The notes: generated by a model not told the origin, from the letters alone. A DNA stretch of 64,000 nt from Isoetes taiwanensis (GCA_021234155.1 JAJEKV010000191.1:341806-405805), one strand, 5' to 3'. Counted from the first letter of the stretch, positions 16,476-26,332 are shown. A program made the numbers and translations.

Positions 16476-16862
16476 TGTTGAAATATGGGGTTCTTGGCAT
16501 GCACCTTGCTGCAGCAGACCATGGCTGCCGGATGCAACAAGGCTGCCACAAATGCTCAAGAATGACAAAACAAAGGGGGAGGAAACTCCAAGAACACAAA
16601 CAGGGCACAAATGCCAAGAAATGAACAAAGTGGATCATATTGCCAAAATGAGGCGCTCCAAAACGTGAGCTGAAACCTCCACAAAATGAGGCGCTCCAAA
16701 ACGTGAGCTAAAAACCTTAAACAATGAGGGGAAATGCTCTCTCTATATAGTGAGCAAACCCTAACCCTATATGATGACAACATGTGGCCATGTGCCACTA
16801 ACATCTATGATGACATGTGGCCTATGCCACTAACGTCTATGACTTAGCCCAAGGGGCTAACA
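16476..16862 (-). mobile_element. LTR (387 bp) with adjacent PBS
   Basis: On the minus strand it begins TGTTAGCCCC at 16862 and ends TTCAACA at 16476. A TATA-type box, CTATATAG, lies at 16743-16750, followed by a roughly 34-bp tandem duplication (16648-16710). Directly outside the end, minus-strand TGGCGCCGTCGATGCCGGG (from 16474 down) resembles the tRNA-Asp-type primer binding site TGGCGCCGTTGCCGGGG of plant Ty3/Gypsy elements, with a small insertion. No second matching LTR is found on the left. Copy 2 is at about 50345-50713. Confidence 0.6.
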
Positions 16863-17170
16863 ACCCCAGAGGACGGCAGAAGCCCCGAATGTGTCGCCTG
16901 GAGAACCGGAAAAAATGATGTGCTGGCACGACCCCATAAGATGGCGGACGCCGGAGAGACGAAGGAGCCATGTCGATGGCGAAGTCGAGAAAGCAGTATC
17001 CCTACACGACCACCAAAAGAACCTGTAGCAACTCAAAAGAACCCCCACAAAAATACCCGTAAATGGTTAGACGGAACTAACATGCATGGCATGGACAAGG
17101 TAAGCCGCACCCCCAACCCCTGCAGAGAAGAACAGATTAGAACACCAAAATCCGCACCCTGAAGGAAAAA

Positions 17171-17367
17171 AGCATCACCCCGCGGGTGGAAAACAAGTAA
17201 GTGGAAAAATAGCATCACCCTCAAGGTGGAAAAAATAGCATCACCCTCAAGGTGGACAAAAAAATAGCATCACCCTCGAGGTGGAAAAATAGCATCACCC
17301 TCAAGGTGGAAATAAATAGCATCACCCTCAAGGTGGAAATAATTAGCATCACCCTCAAGGTGGAAAT
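17171..17367 (-). repeat. Seven-unit AGCATCACCCTCAAGGTGGA minisatellite
   Basis: Units start at about 17171, 17211, 17237, 17266, 17300, 17328 and 17346. Each contains CACC...GGTG with a short loop, so a transcript would form a row of small hairpins. The loop-side sequence varies between units (CCGCGGG, CTCAAG, CTCGAG) while the stem is kept. It recurs, degraded, at 50984-51175. Confidence 0.85.
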
Positions 17368-17544
17368 AAAAACAACATATGAAAAGTGACATGAAAGTAA
17401 CGCAAAAACATTATTATAGCAAATGCCAAGTGAACAACATGAAAAGACGGGTCCCCCTGAGAAGGGCGGGAAGGGGGGGAAGCTTGGAGCAGGAAGGAAA
17501 GCTGTGAGAAGACGCCGATAACGGTCTTTGAAGGAGAAAGAGCC

Positions 17545-17611
17545 CTATATAGTGGCTCGTCCCTCCCAGAATGGCGATCCGATGGCTCGGATCGATGCGA
17601 TTCGGGAAGGG
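17545..17611 (-). promoter_or_regulatory. GATCC palindrome (arm type CCCTTCCCGAAT) plus TATA box
   Basis: CCCTCCCAGAAT (17561-17572) pairs with ATTCGGGAAGGG (17600-17611) around CGATCCGA/TCGGATCG. On the minus strand CTATATAG (17545-17552) follows about ten bases later. A promoter just downstream of the palindrome is a reasonable inference: it would be the U3/R boundary of the minus-oriented unit. Confidence 0.55.
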
Positions 17612-17959
17612 ACTCGCATAATAGACACAAAAACCGACCCCGACTACCAGGAGAACTTCCTAACTACAAGCCCAACCGCCATGAAAACCTCCAAATGTTG
17701 AGGCGGGTCCCGGCTAACATAGCGAGAGTGAGAAGACGAAGAACGCCGGTATCCTTCCTCTTCTCGCCAGCATCTTTTATTCTCTTTGAATTGTTTCCAG
17801 TGTGGAGGGGCTTCTTCCCCTGCCTGGTTTAGCCAATTTGGCGTATCTTTCTTGCTATCCTTATCGGCCTTTGGCCTCGTCCCCGTGACCTCGCCCTTGA
17901 TCCTAGTTTGTAAGGAAGTTCTCTCCGGTAGTCGGGCGCTTTGTTGGTTTCTTGCGAGT

Positions 17960-18014
17960 CCCATTCTAGAATCGCGATCGATCCAGAGACATCGGATCGC
18001 CATTCTAGAATGGG
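17960..18014. repeat. GATCC palindrome, arm type CCCATTCTAGAAT (second copy)
   Basis: Arms 17960-17972 and 18002-18014 pair around GATCGATCC/CGGATCG. An RY cluster follows at 18019-18041, as in the first unit. Confidence 0.85.
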
Positions 18015-18370
18015 ACGAGCATGCATGTCATGCATGCATGCGGGCGGGCGCATGCCCGCTTTTGGGGTTGGGAGTTCGCTATTTGGTGGTTTTCCGCATC
18101 CACGCCTCATCGGCGCTTCCTCTTCTCTCAGCACCTTATTCTCTTTGAACCCACCCTCCCCCTTCTTTGTTTATTGTACAAGTTCTGTTTATCATGTTTT
18201 TCCATTTGGGTGATGCTTTTTTCCACCCACTAGGTGATGCTATTCTCCGGTATGTTTTCGCTTGTTGTGTTGGTGATGTGCGTACGGGTTGGCGAAAGCG
18301 GCATCCGCTTCGACTTCTCCATGCGGGGGTTTTGGGAGCGATTCTATGCCTTACGCTTGTCTAAGCCCCT

Positions 18371-18449
18371 TGCCGAAGGCTTATCACTAGGGTTTTTCCT
18401 CAAAAACCCGAAGGGCGGGTTTTTAATCCCGGTGATAAGCTTTTCGGCA
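18371..18449 (+). ncRNA. Cloverleaf-like cassette, copy 3
   Basis: The outer arm TGCCGAAGGCTTATCAC (18371-18387) pairs with GTGATAAGCTTTTCGGCA (18432-18449), with one bulged T. The inner hairpins match copy 1. The terminal hairpin follows at 18529-18559. Confidence 0.6.
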
Positions 18450-19086
18450 GTACATCAACCACTCATCTATTAGCATTGTATTTGTTTTGGGGTCCAAATG
18501 ATATAATTGGATTTTCCCTTTATTTTTCGTGGGTAGTTCGCATGTGTGCGGCTACCCACTGTCCACCATTGTAGAAAATGCAGATCGATCCGACGGATCG
18601 CGATTCTCGAGCCAGACGAGCATGCAAGAGTTGCATGCGTTGCCTGCATGCATTGCATGCATTTCGGGCCTCTCATCCGGTTAGGGGATCGCTATTTCTT
18701 CCGCATTAAGCCTTGACTTCTCATCGGGCGCTTTCTCTTAGCCCCGGTGTTTCGGGTTATGTTCTATGCTCTCATGGAGGAGGGCTTCCTCTTGCATGGG
18801 TTGACCTTTCGTGGCATTTCCTATCATTCTTGTTTCTCTTCGACCTGACCTTTCCTGGCGTATCCCTTCCTGGCGTTTCTTATCGTCTCGGTTCTCTTCT
18901 ACCTTGGCCTGCGTTGACCTTTCCTGGCGCATCCCTTCCTGGCGTTTCCTATCTTTCTCGTATCTCTTCCTATCCTTCTCGTCTCGCTTCTACCTCGGCA
19001 TTCCTCCACTATGGGGCAATTCTTGAGCCTTCATCTCGGATCGCGGGAAGTTCTCTTCTTTAGGCGTTGTTGTGTCATCGGTATGA

Positions 19087-19127
19087 CTCGAGAATGAAGA
19101 TCGATCCGACGGATCGCGATTCTCGAG
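19087..19127. repeat. GATCC palindrome, arm type CTCGAGAAT
   Basis: CTCGAGAAT (19087-19095) pairs with ATTCTCGAG (19119-19127) around CGATCCGACGGATCG. The arms differ from the CCCATTCTAGAAT type, yet remain complementary. A related copy lacking the left arm lies at about 18583-18612. Confidence 0.85.
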
Positions 19128-19490
19128 CAGACGAGCATGCAAGAGTTGCATCGTTACTCGCATGCATTGCATGCATTTCGGCCTCTCATCCGGTTAGGGG
19201 ATCGCTATTTCTTCTCGCATTCGCCTTGACTTCTCATCGGGCGCTTTCTCTTTCAAAGCGGTGTTTTGAGGTTATGTTCTATGCTCTCCTCCCTCCCTCC
19301 CTTAAGTATTTTGTTTATATATGTTGTTGTTCGTGGCTTGGCACGCTTTAATCGACCCTCGCACCGAGGTTTTTGTTCTTCTCTATTGTGTTTTGTGGTC
19401 TTATGCGTATTGTGGGCGTTAACGACGTTGGTTTCTTTTTGGGCGTGGGTTTTTGGGAAGTTTAGCGGCCCGGCGTTGTCTAAGCTCCAC

Positions 19491-19566
19491 GCCTAGGGCT
19501 TATCGCTAGGTTTTTCCTCGAAAACCGAAAAGCATGGGTTTTTAATCCCGGCGATAAGCCCTAGGC
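19491..19566 (+). ncRNA. Cloverleaf-like cassette, copy 4
   Basis: A perfect 16-bp outer stem: GCCTAGGGCTTATCGC (19491-19506) with GCGATAAGCCCTAGGC (19551-19566). Compared with copy 1, changes in one arm (GAAG to TAGG, AC to GC) are matched in the other. Its terminal hairpin TGGGTAGC...GCTACCCA is at 19650-19677. Confidence 0.65.
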
Positions 19567-19960
19567 GGTACACTAGCCAAACATCTATGATATATTTTTG
19601 TATTTTTGGGGTCGTGTGTTAGGATTGGATATTCCTCGTATTTTGTTTTTGGGTAGCTTGCGATATGCAGCTACCCACTCTCTACCATTGTAATTACACT
19701 GCTGGGATGAATAGAAAAGCCCCATCCATCGGGCGTTGTTGTGTCATGCGAGTCGCAGCTCGAGAATCTGCTGAGATGAATGAGAAGCCTATCTATGCTT
19801 TGTTGGTTTCTTGCGAGTCCCATTCTAGCTAAATTCATGGTTAACATCAAGCTGGATATTTAGATTAATAATACAATGATTGAAGCTTTTTTTTACTACG
19901 CACATCCATCTGCATCTTTAAATTTAAAGGAGCCGGATAAAAACCGGGGATTCCTCCCAT

Positions 19961-20027
19961 GCTTACCTGACGGCCCTCTCCTCTTTACCAAGTTTTTGCT
20001 AACGTAGGTCTGGTTGGCTGCAGGTAA
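19961..20027 (-). ncRNA. Conserved ~67-bp motif with nested inverted repeats (instance 2)
   Basis: Minus strand TTACCTGCAGCCAACC...GTTAGC...GGTAA...GGG...TCAGGTAAGC, the same order and spacing as at 5171 and 27751. On the plus strand it reads GCTAAC, then GGTTGGCTGCAG/GTAAC, a plausible branch point and acceptor. Its degraded duplicate is at about 53630-53700. Confidence 0.45.
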
Positions 20028-21497
20028 CGTGGAGCTCCCCCCTTTACTGAATTTTATAGATGCGCAGGATGTATGAACTGTGGACGATTTGCAAATACTC
20101 TTCAAATGGGAGCTGCCATTTTGATCAAAGGATCTACTTTCTGTTTCCTTCTACTTTTCTAGAAATATATGCATCTCTTTTTTCCTGTTTTGGCCAACAT
20201 GCTTAACTTGAAACCCTCTACAAGGGCATCTGACATTGGTATGGCAGCAGCATATTTTTCTGCTATAACGCTCTGAAATAGATCTGAAAATAGCATTTTG
20301 GATGCAAAATAGATTATTGTAACATTTTGAGGATATTAAAACATGGTTGCCTTTCTTTGCGCATTAATTACATGATTGATCTAAGAAATACGTACACTAA
20401 ATGACATGATTGATCGATGAATACAAATGCTGAAGTTAAATTAGTAATGCAAGGGACTAATTTATAGCAAAACTGGAAATGTCTACATATTATTGCTTGA
20501 AAGCCATGGGATTGTATGAGTCAAGACTTAAAAATGAAAACTTGAAGCATGGCTGTATTACTAAAGTAAAATAATAAGGCATGAGTCAAACAGGAGGTTA
20601 ATGCTTTACGTGCATCACTAATATCTGTAAAAGTACCAGATTTAGATGCTGAGAAAATACTGGATTTGGTTGCTGGAAACAAGCATATAGTGGCAGCTAG
20701 AATTGGGTCTTCACCTCTGCATTTTCTAAATAGTTACACTTTAACGACTTAGTTGCAAATCTGACTGTGATTCCTGAACTACTATAGATAAGCACATGCT
20801 ATGGAATTGGGATCGCGCCAAAAGTTGGAACTACATCCAAGCTTACAGACCTGTAAACCTTGCCATGAACATAATAAATGGCCCAACGATGCATTATTAT
20901 TAATTTGAACTTTGATTGTACTTTGTTCACATGAATAATACTCAGAGAGAGCTCAGGGCCTGGGTAGTGCCAGGGCAGAATTTCTCATGCTTCGACGGAG
21001 TGGTCAAGTGTGGAGTATAAGGCTTAGGCTAGATTAGATCCTAGCAGAAGGAAAGTATATATGCTGAAACATCTGTTCACATGCTCAAGGGCTTGTAACC
21101 CTGGCCTCTCATACATAATCGATACGGTTTTTTCTTTTGAGCATACTATGTTACTTGCTGCTGCATACTTGATCACTGGTTTCTTCTTGCTGGTTACTTG
21201 TTACTTCTTTATGTCGCATCTGTATGCTTTCTAAACTAATACTAGTTCCTTTGATAGATTGAATTAACCAATGATACTGGATATCTTTGACAGAAATCGT
21301 AACCATTGCTTATTACCTCTTCTTACTTCTTACTGCTTACTTCGTGCTTCTTTTTACCGTATACTTATTTCGCTTTGATTAACTAGTATCAATTCTCAAG
21401 ATAAGCTGCGTTGTCTTAAAAGTACTGGAGGAGTATGCAGGATATCTATGACAGGGTGTCTATATCAGAATTTTTAATAGTTTACTTTTCATCACAG
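20028..21497. other. Upstream region / intron of the Penelope-like gene pair
   Basis: No confident exon. The stretch just before 21498 is probably intron: an ATG at 21435 is in frame with the next exon, but the homologous position in copy 2 (about 55085-55130) runs into TAA. The sequence ends TTTACTTTTCATCACAG, a good acceptor that is conserved in both copies. The upstream exon, if any, was not identified. Confidence 0.4.
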
Positions 21498-23126
21498 GCT
21501 ACAGCTGGTGAGCCCATGGACATGGGCAAGGAACTACTTTGGATTCCAGAACTCAGGAAGATTGGTTTCCCTGCGCTCAACTGCCAGGTACCAAACAAAG
21601 CAGTTCAGACAGTTCTATTATGCCTCAATAATTCGGTCATACATAAACGAATTATCGAAATAGAATTGGAGCTGGCAGATAGCAGACTGTCTGCCGTTGC
21701 GCATCTTGGCTTCAGTGAATGGCTCTGTGTCCTCTTTGAAAAAATGAAGAGTAAACCAGAAGACTTTGCCAACATTATCGACATTGTATACAATAACATG
21801 CAAGAACTTATTTGCAATAGAACGGTTGTGGATGATAATTTTGAAAAAATATTTGACAAGACTGAAAGCTGGCTGTTGGATAATTATGGTGAAAAAGACC
21901 AAAAGAAAGGGAAGCAAAAAGCCCCCAGAAAGGTCAATACCCCTGTGCCTAGGGCGGTAGTCAAGGATAAAGCTCCACCTAGACTTGGCAACAAATTGTT
22001 TAGCTGCATGGCTATGGGTCTGGAAAATGCCCCTCAACAAGAGGCAATACTCACAACCGAAGAGACGCTGCCACAAAATGCTGAGGAGGAAGAAGAGAGA
22101 TGTGAAAACTTAAATAGGCTGGACCTATATAACACACCTATGTTTCCTATGCTATCTCCTAGTCTAGTGGAGGCACTTGGAGAGGAACAGTGCCAAAATT
22201 TATGGGAAAGTGGTAACCTTGGTATACGAGCACCCATATCGGTGCAGGCTTGGAAATTTATGGCAGAAATAGATGACACTTTACTTGACAATGCTTATAA
22301 GGTTATTGAGAGAGGGGAATACTGCGTTGAGAAAGAAAAAATCAATGTCCCTTTTGATACTGCGATATTTGGGAAGGAATGTCCATGCCCAAATGGTATT
22401 TTCTGCAATCAGAAGAATCACATGGCAGCTCTACCAAATCTGCAAGGAGACTTTCTTCTTAGGAAAATATGGAGATCGTTTTGTCCATACTTCAAATGTG
22501 CTTGCGAAATGCCACCTCTATGTGCAAAGTGTGGAGACAATATCACGTGGTTTGACCAAGGTGTATGGGCTATACTAAATAATTTGGATGTGGTTTTTCC
22601 AGAACTAGGAGGCATAGAGGCCTTTCTGACCTTTATTGGTATTTTGAGCAACAACCTACAGAAGGTTGTATACGCTTTTCTCTCATATTTAAAGTACAGA
22701 AAAACAGTTGGTTGCATGGCAATCGATCTTGCTGCTGACCCCAAACTGGATATTGAAGCTAAATATGGTAAAAGCCATATGGTTATGATAGCTGACATGA
22801 TGCTCAGGCCTGAAACATATGCCAAGAAGGCGGCAAATACCAGCAAAACTAGTAAGAATCAGGGAAATAAAAAGCATAAGTCCTATAACACGGCATCTCC
22901 CAACAACATGGCTGCTTGTTATTATCCGCCAAGGATGTTCCACCGTGGTAACAGAAATGAGGAAAGGGCAAGCGGTAGCTCTAGTGGCACTCTGGCTACC
23001 GACTCCACCACTACCAACTACTCTGCTACGGATCATGTGGCTGAAGGAGATTTGTCTGTTACCAAAGCAAATCATACAACTCGGTTTATTGCAGACCCTA
23101 AGACTATGGACCTGGATGACTTCTAA
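21498..23126 (+). CDS. Cys-rich ORF1 of Penelope-like gene pair, copy A
   Basis: About 542 codons from the conserved acceptor at 21497 (first in-frame ATG 21516) to TAA at 23124-23126. I do not recognise the family. Visible parts: an alpha-helical N-terminal third; a Lys-rich linker (residues about 150-175 from 21435) and an acidic EEEEER patch (about 216-222); ECPCPNGIFCNQKNH (about 314-328) and CACEMPPLCAKC (about 354-365), two Cys/His clusters that look zinc-binding; a basic KTSKNQGNKKHKS segment; a Ser/Thr-rich stretch; and an acidic DLDDF end. Copy 2 has about 95% identical residues over 328 codons, and a Cys in the second cluster is Phe there. It sits 447 bp before the RT-like ORF on the same strand. 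It could be a nucleic-acid-binding ORF1; this is inference. Confidence 0.7.
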   Translation, partial: ATAGEPMDMGKELLWIPELRKIGFPALNCQVPNKAVQTVLLCLNNSVIHKRIIEIELELADSRLSAVAHLGFSEWLCVLFEKMKSKPEDFANIIDIVYNNMQELICNRTVVDDNFEKIFDKTESWLLDNYGEKDQKKGKQKAPRKVNTPVPRAVVKDKAPPRLGNKLFSCMAMGLENAPQQEAILTTEETLPQNAEEEEERCENLNRLDLYNTPMFPMLSPSLVEALGEEQCQNLWESGNLGIRAPISVQAWKFMAEIDDTLLDNAYKVIERGEYCVEKEKINVPFDTAIFGKECPCPNGIFCNQKNHMAALPNLQGDFLLRKIWRSFCPYFKCACEMPPLCAKCGDNITWFDQGVWAILNNLDVVFPELGGIEAFLTFIGILSNNLQKVVYAFLSYLKYRKTVGCMAIDLAADPKLDIEAKYGKSHMVMIADMMLRPETYAKKAANTSKTSKNQGNKKHKSYNTASPNNMAACYYPPRMFHRGNRNEERASGSSSGTLATDSTTTNYSATDHVAEGDLSVTKANHTTRFIADPKTMDLDDF

Positions 23127-23573
23127 AGAGGTTAGTATCATGCATGGTTATTGCAAAAATAACACATTTTTCTTTTTACCTTTCTGATTGAGTACTTCAT
23201 TTGCGCAAAATTAGACTATACTCTATAAAGAAAATTGGCAGATATATTGGCTAGAGCATATATGCGCACTGCCATAATAATGGTTTGACTAATAAAGGTC
23301 CTTTTAATTAGCTTATCAGAATAATATGCGCAATAATATGTGCACGTATACTTACATACTGGCGGGTACTTAGTTACCATTTGCTGCTATGGTTCTTGGA
23401 CTAACTACAGATCCCCATGGAAAGACATAATCATGTGGAGCGTCCAAGTTCACCTCACCTTCACCTCTTCCTAAATTTGGTTGGAATTTTTAATATGAAC
23501 ATCTTAGTTTGCCTAAACTAGGGTAGGATAACAGACTTATCTGCACTAGTGGCTTATTCTGATTCCCATACAG

Positions 23574-24581
23574 GAACCAGAAGAAACGGAGCAGAGATGG
23601 TTGGAAATGGACACCAACAACAGGATATACATCAAAGCCAATAGAAATGATGAAAGTAGGCGCATAGTGCACCTCACCTACTGCTCTAAGCTTATGGATG
23701 CCATTCGAATCAGGGATATATTAAACCAAATCATACCTACTTACTTTGGGGATGTTGGCCTTGAGGCAGTTAGTGACACAATGTTTAGTTGGAAATACGG
23801 TGCCAAGCTATCCGATCTTATATATAAACCTTTCCACACATTTGTGGACAAGAGAGTCCCCAAGTGCCCTTGCTCTAACCAGTCCCTTATTGACTACATT
23901 GACAAGCAACATGGGCACATTCTAACTACAGACTTCAGAATTGTTAGAAACAAAAGTTTAAGAAACCTTCTTAAGAAAGGGCTGAATCACATTCCACATA
24001 GGAGGATGGATATCAATGAATGTCTGAATGCGGCCTTGGGAGGCCTGCATTCCTTTCTTATTGTCAACAGAATGGCCCTTGATATTAAGGATCTGGATCA
24101 CAAAGCTATGCAACTGATAGAAACGGCCTTTAGGGAAAGAGTTCTTGTTTTGCTAAAGGAGTATCTTGGCCATAGCAGGGGTAAAATTAAGCATTATATT
24201 CTTGAAGAAGATGAAGATGCCATCAATAACCTTGAATGGATCACGAAAAACTTGTTTGTGGCTGGTGTGGATAAGGCCACCAACAATCCTAGCTTCATGT
24301 GCCCGTTCTTGGCTAAAAGCTTGGCTATGACTCGTCTGAACAGTAAAGACTTCATTTCTAGCCATATTCCGGTAAATGAGATACAAATGGAGATGAGCAT
24401 AAGCATTTCTAACTTCATTCCTAAGGACCACAATCAAGAAGATATACCTCGGCTACCATATCTGTTATGCATCTTCAAAGCGCATAAAAACAGCTTTAGG
24501 TGGATCACCAATGCCCATGGATCAATGTTTTCTGAATTAGCTAATCTCGTGTCCAATGGCTTGAAAAATATCATTGATATA
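23574..24581 (+). pseudogene. Penelope-like reverse transcriptase, N-terminal half, cut by Helitron
   Basis: The frame opens at a conserved acceptor (CCCATACAG/GAACCAG; first ATG 23607) and runs about 336 codons. PKCPCSNQ...HGHILTTDFRIV and RNLLKKGLNHI (residues about 95-145) match the pre-RT region of Penelope-like elements. AGVDKATNN (about 220) and LPYLLCIFKAHKNSFRWITNAHG (about 285-310) match the start of the RT domain (DK...; K-x-HK...R-x-I). The frame then enters a Helitron end at 24582 and reads about 40 foreign residues, so the RT core with its catalytic aspartates is absent. Copy 2 is cut at the same base. Residue changes between copies are mostly conservative (I/V, K/R, D/E). Confidence 0.75.
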
Positions 24582-25309
24582 CTAGTAATGGTGCCCAGCG
24601 TTGCTGGGCAAACGTTGGGAACCTATCAACGGTACGTTGTCTTTATAGACATGAGGTCTTTTCTAACATATGCAAACTTATTAAAGATTTGTTATGACTA
24701 AATGCATGCTAAAGCAAAAAGAGCATAAGGAGGTATGTCTTTATGTACATATAGCAACGATGCCTAGCAAAAAAACCTAAAAGGTGAGATAAGTCAGTGT
24801 AGTTAGCATTGGGCGTAGTAGTTTTGTGTGCATTCTACTTTAGATGGTTGAGAACTATGTGTATGTTCCCAAATGTCTAAATTTATACTTTAGCATGTGA
24901 ATTGTATGTTATCTATGGAATGCAATTGTGTTTTTATATGTCTTGTTTCCCTTTCATATTGAAGAAGTTTAATGGCCAGATAAGATGATTGAGAAAGAAG
25001 TTATTAATGAGTTGTAGAGGTCATTTAAGAAATTCATAGATTGAATTGTGGCTTCTTTTTGCTCTTATGGCAGAGTTGTTCAAACATTATCTCACATGGT
25101 ATTATCTGTTGTTCAATAGAGTCCCCTTAGCAAGTTGGAGCATTCTTAGAGTCCCCTTAGCAAGTTGGAGCATTCTTACGGGTAAGAAAGTACTGCCAAT
25201 CTCAATCTCAAATCTTCTGAACATGTAATCTGGTATTATTTTGTTCAATAGGGTCCTCTTAGCAAGTTGGAAAATATCAATGGAGCTTAGGGTGGAATGA
25301 AATTTCACA

Positions 25310-25525
25310 CTAAATTTCACCGCGAAATGCACCAAACGACTCCGACCAAGTAGCAAAAATTTGGGTAAAGGCTTCATTAGGATGAATGCCATCCCAATTA
25401 TTTGCAGATATGGGGCAGCGAATGCTGTATTTGAAGTTAGAATTGTTTCCAGATTGCATTGTAAACTTGAAATCGTAATTATCTCTAATGCCATAGCACG
25501 AATTCAACAAATTTGCACTTGACAT
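25310..25525 (-). pseudogene. GDSL esterase/lipase-like C-terminal fragment
   Basis: A 71-codon minus frame. SCYGIRDNYDFKFTMQSG followed by CPISANNWDGIHPNEAFTQIFATW resembles the end of plant GDSL esterases, where a CCG...YNFN region is followed by C...WDGIHxTEA, which carries the catalytic Asp and His (D-x-x-H). Here DGIH is retained. The N-terminal GDS block and most of the enzyme are missing, so it is a fragment inside the Helitron. A degraded copy is at about 58844-59100. The match is moderate. Confidence 0.5.
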
Positions 25526-26332
25526 CCCGGCAGATACTTAATGAGAATGGCTTAAAGAGCACATGAATAGTTGTTGAAGACAACTGCTAAGTATGAACAC
25601 CATAATCTGTAGGCTTGTTAAGAACTTCGTTAAGTGTCAATACCATAATCTGTAGGCTTGTCTTCACCTAGCGAGTGTGAAAAGTATTATGTGTTCTTAA
25701 CACAAAATTAAACACAAAAATTATAGGGCACTACCGCTGTCATATTGAACCCAAAAAGCCTATCATTATAGGCATTTCCTCAGATTAAAATTACATATAA
25801 ACCTCTGCTAGATTATTTCACATCTGGCAAAACATCTTTATCAAAAGAATAAAATAAAGCAGCATGGGGATTTAAGAGTACCTCCATTTGCATGTGCTTG
25901 TTGGACATATGGGTAACTTTCAGATCTAAAGCTTGAGCTCCCTTACGAAAATGTACATAAAAAGCTAAAGACTCCCTTATGGACCATAGTGATTAAAAAT
26001 AGGGCTTAAAAATAAATCTAAAGCTCACCATAAACCAAGGAATCTAAGCTTTTTTTCTACCAATCAAGTGCTCCATCTTTAAGAAAATTACATAGGCATT
26101 TGATATTGGTGTATGGCAAAATGAATAGCCCTGAGCCTAATGTTGGCTCACGCTAGTCCAGACAAAGCAGATCAACTCTTGAAACTTCTAATTGAGTTGC
26201 CATTTGAAGAGCTCCCATGACTTGGTGCACTCCGGCGACAGAAACATATGAAGAAAATTTGCACTTGACATCCCTGTAGATACTTAATGAGAATGGCTTA
26301 ATGAGCTCATGAACAGTTGTTGAAGATAACTG

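Larger units (their letters stand above)
13953..19834. mobile_element. Mosaic LTR-like insertion with inverted and direct units
   Basis: The direct repeat TCTAGCTAAAT stands at 13953-13963 and 19824-19834 and probably marks a target duplication. Inside are repeated units of about 0.7-1 kb. Each has a GATCC palindrome, a GCATGC-rich stretch, a CACCC...GGGTG hairpin repeat, a cloverleaf-like cassette, a GGGTAG...CTACCC hairpin and a tail CCATTGTA...GATGAATGAG. Units at about 13964-14962, 17740-18585, 18585-19085 and 19087-19823 run plus; one running from about 17720 down to 14984 runs minus and contains an LTR with a PBS. No gag or pol frame is present, so it resembles a LARD/TRIM-like non-autonomous retroelement cluster. 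From about 15233 rightwards the block recurs at 49160-53507. Confidence 0.6.

Noticed and set aside
17171-17367. CRISPR array
   Set aside because: Repeats are adjacent with only short A/T-rich linkers, imperfect and in a plant retroelement; no spacers or cas genes.
21435-21497. Extension of ORF1 to the ATG at 21435
   Set aside because: The homologous stretch in copy 2 contains in-frame stops, and a conserved acceptor lies at 21497, so this is more likely intron.
24582-24701. Last ~40 residues of the RT-like ORF
   Set aside because: They are translated from the Helitron terminus (the hairpin gives MVPSVAGQ-type sequence also seen at 29656 and 9600), not from the RT gene.
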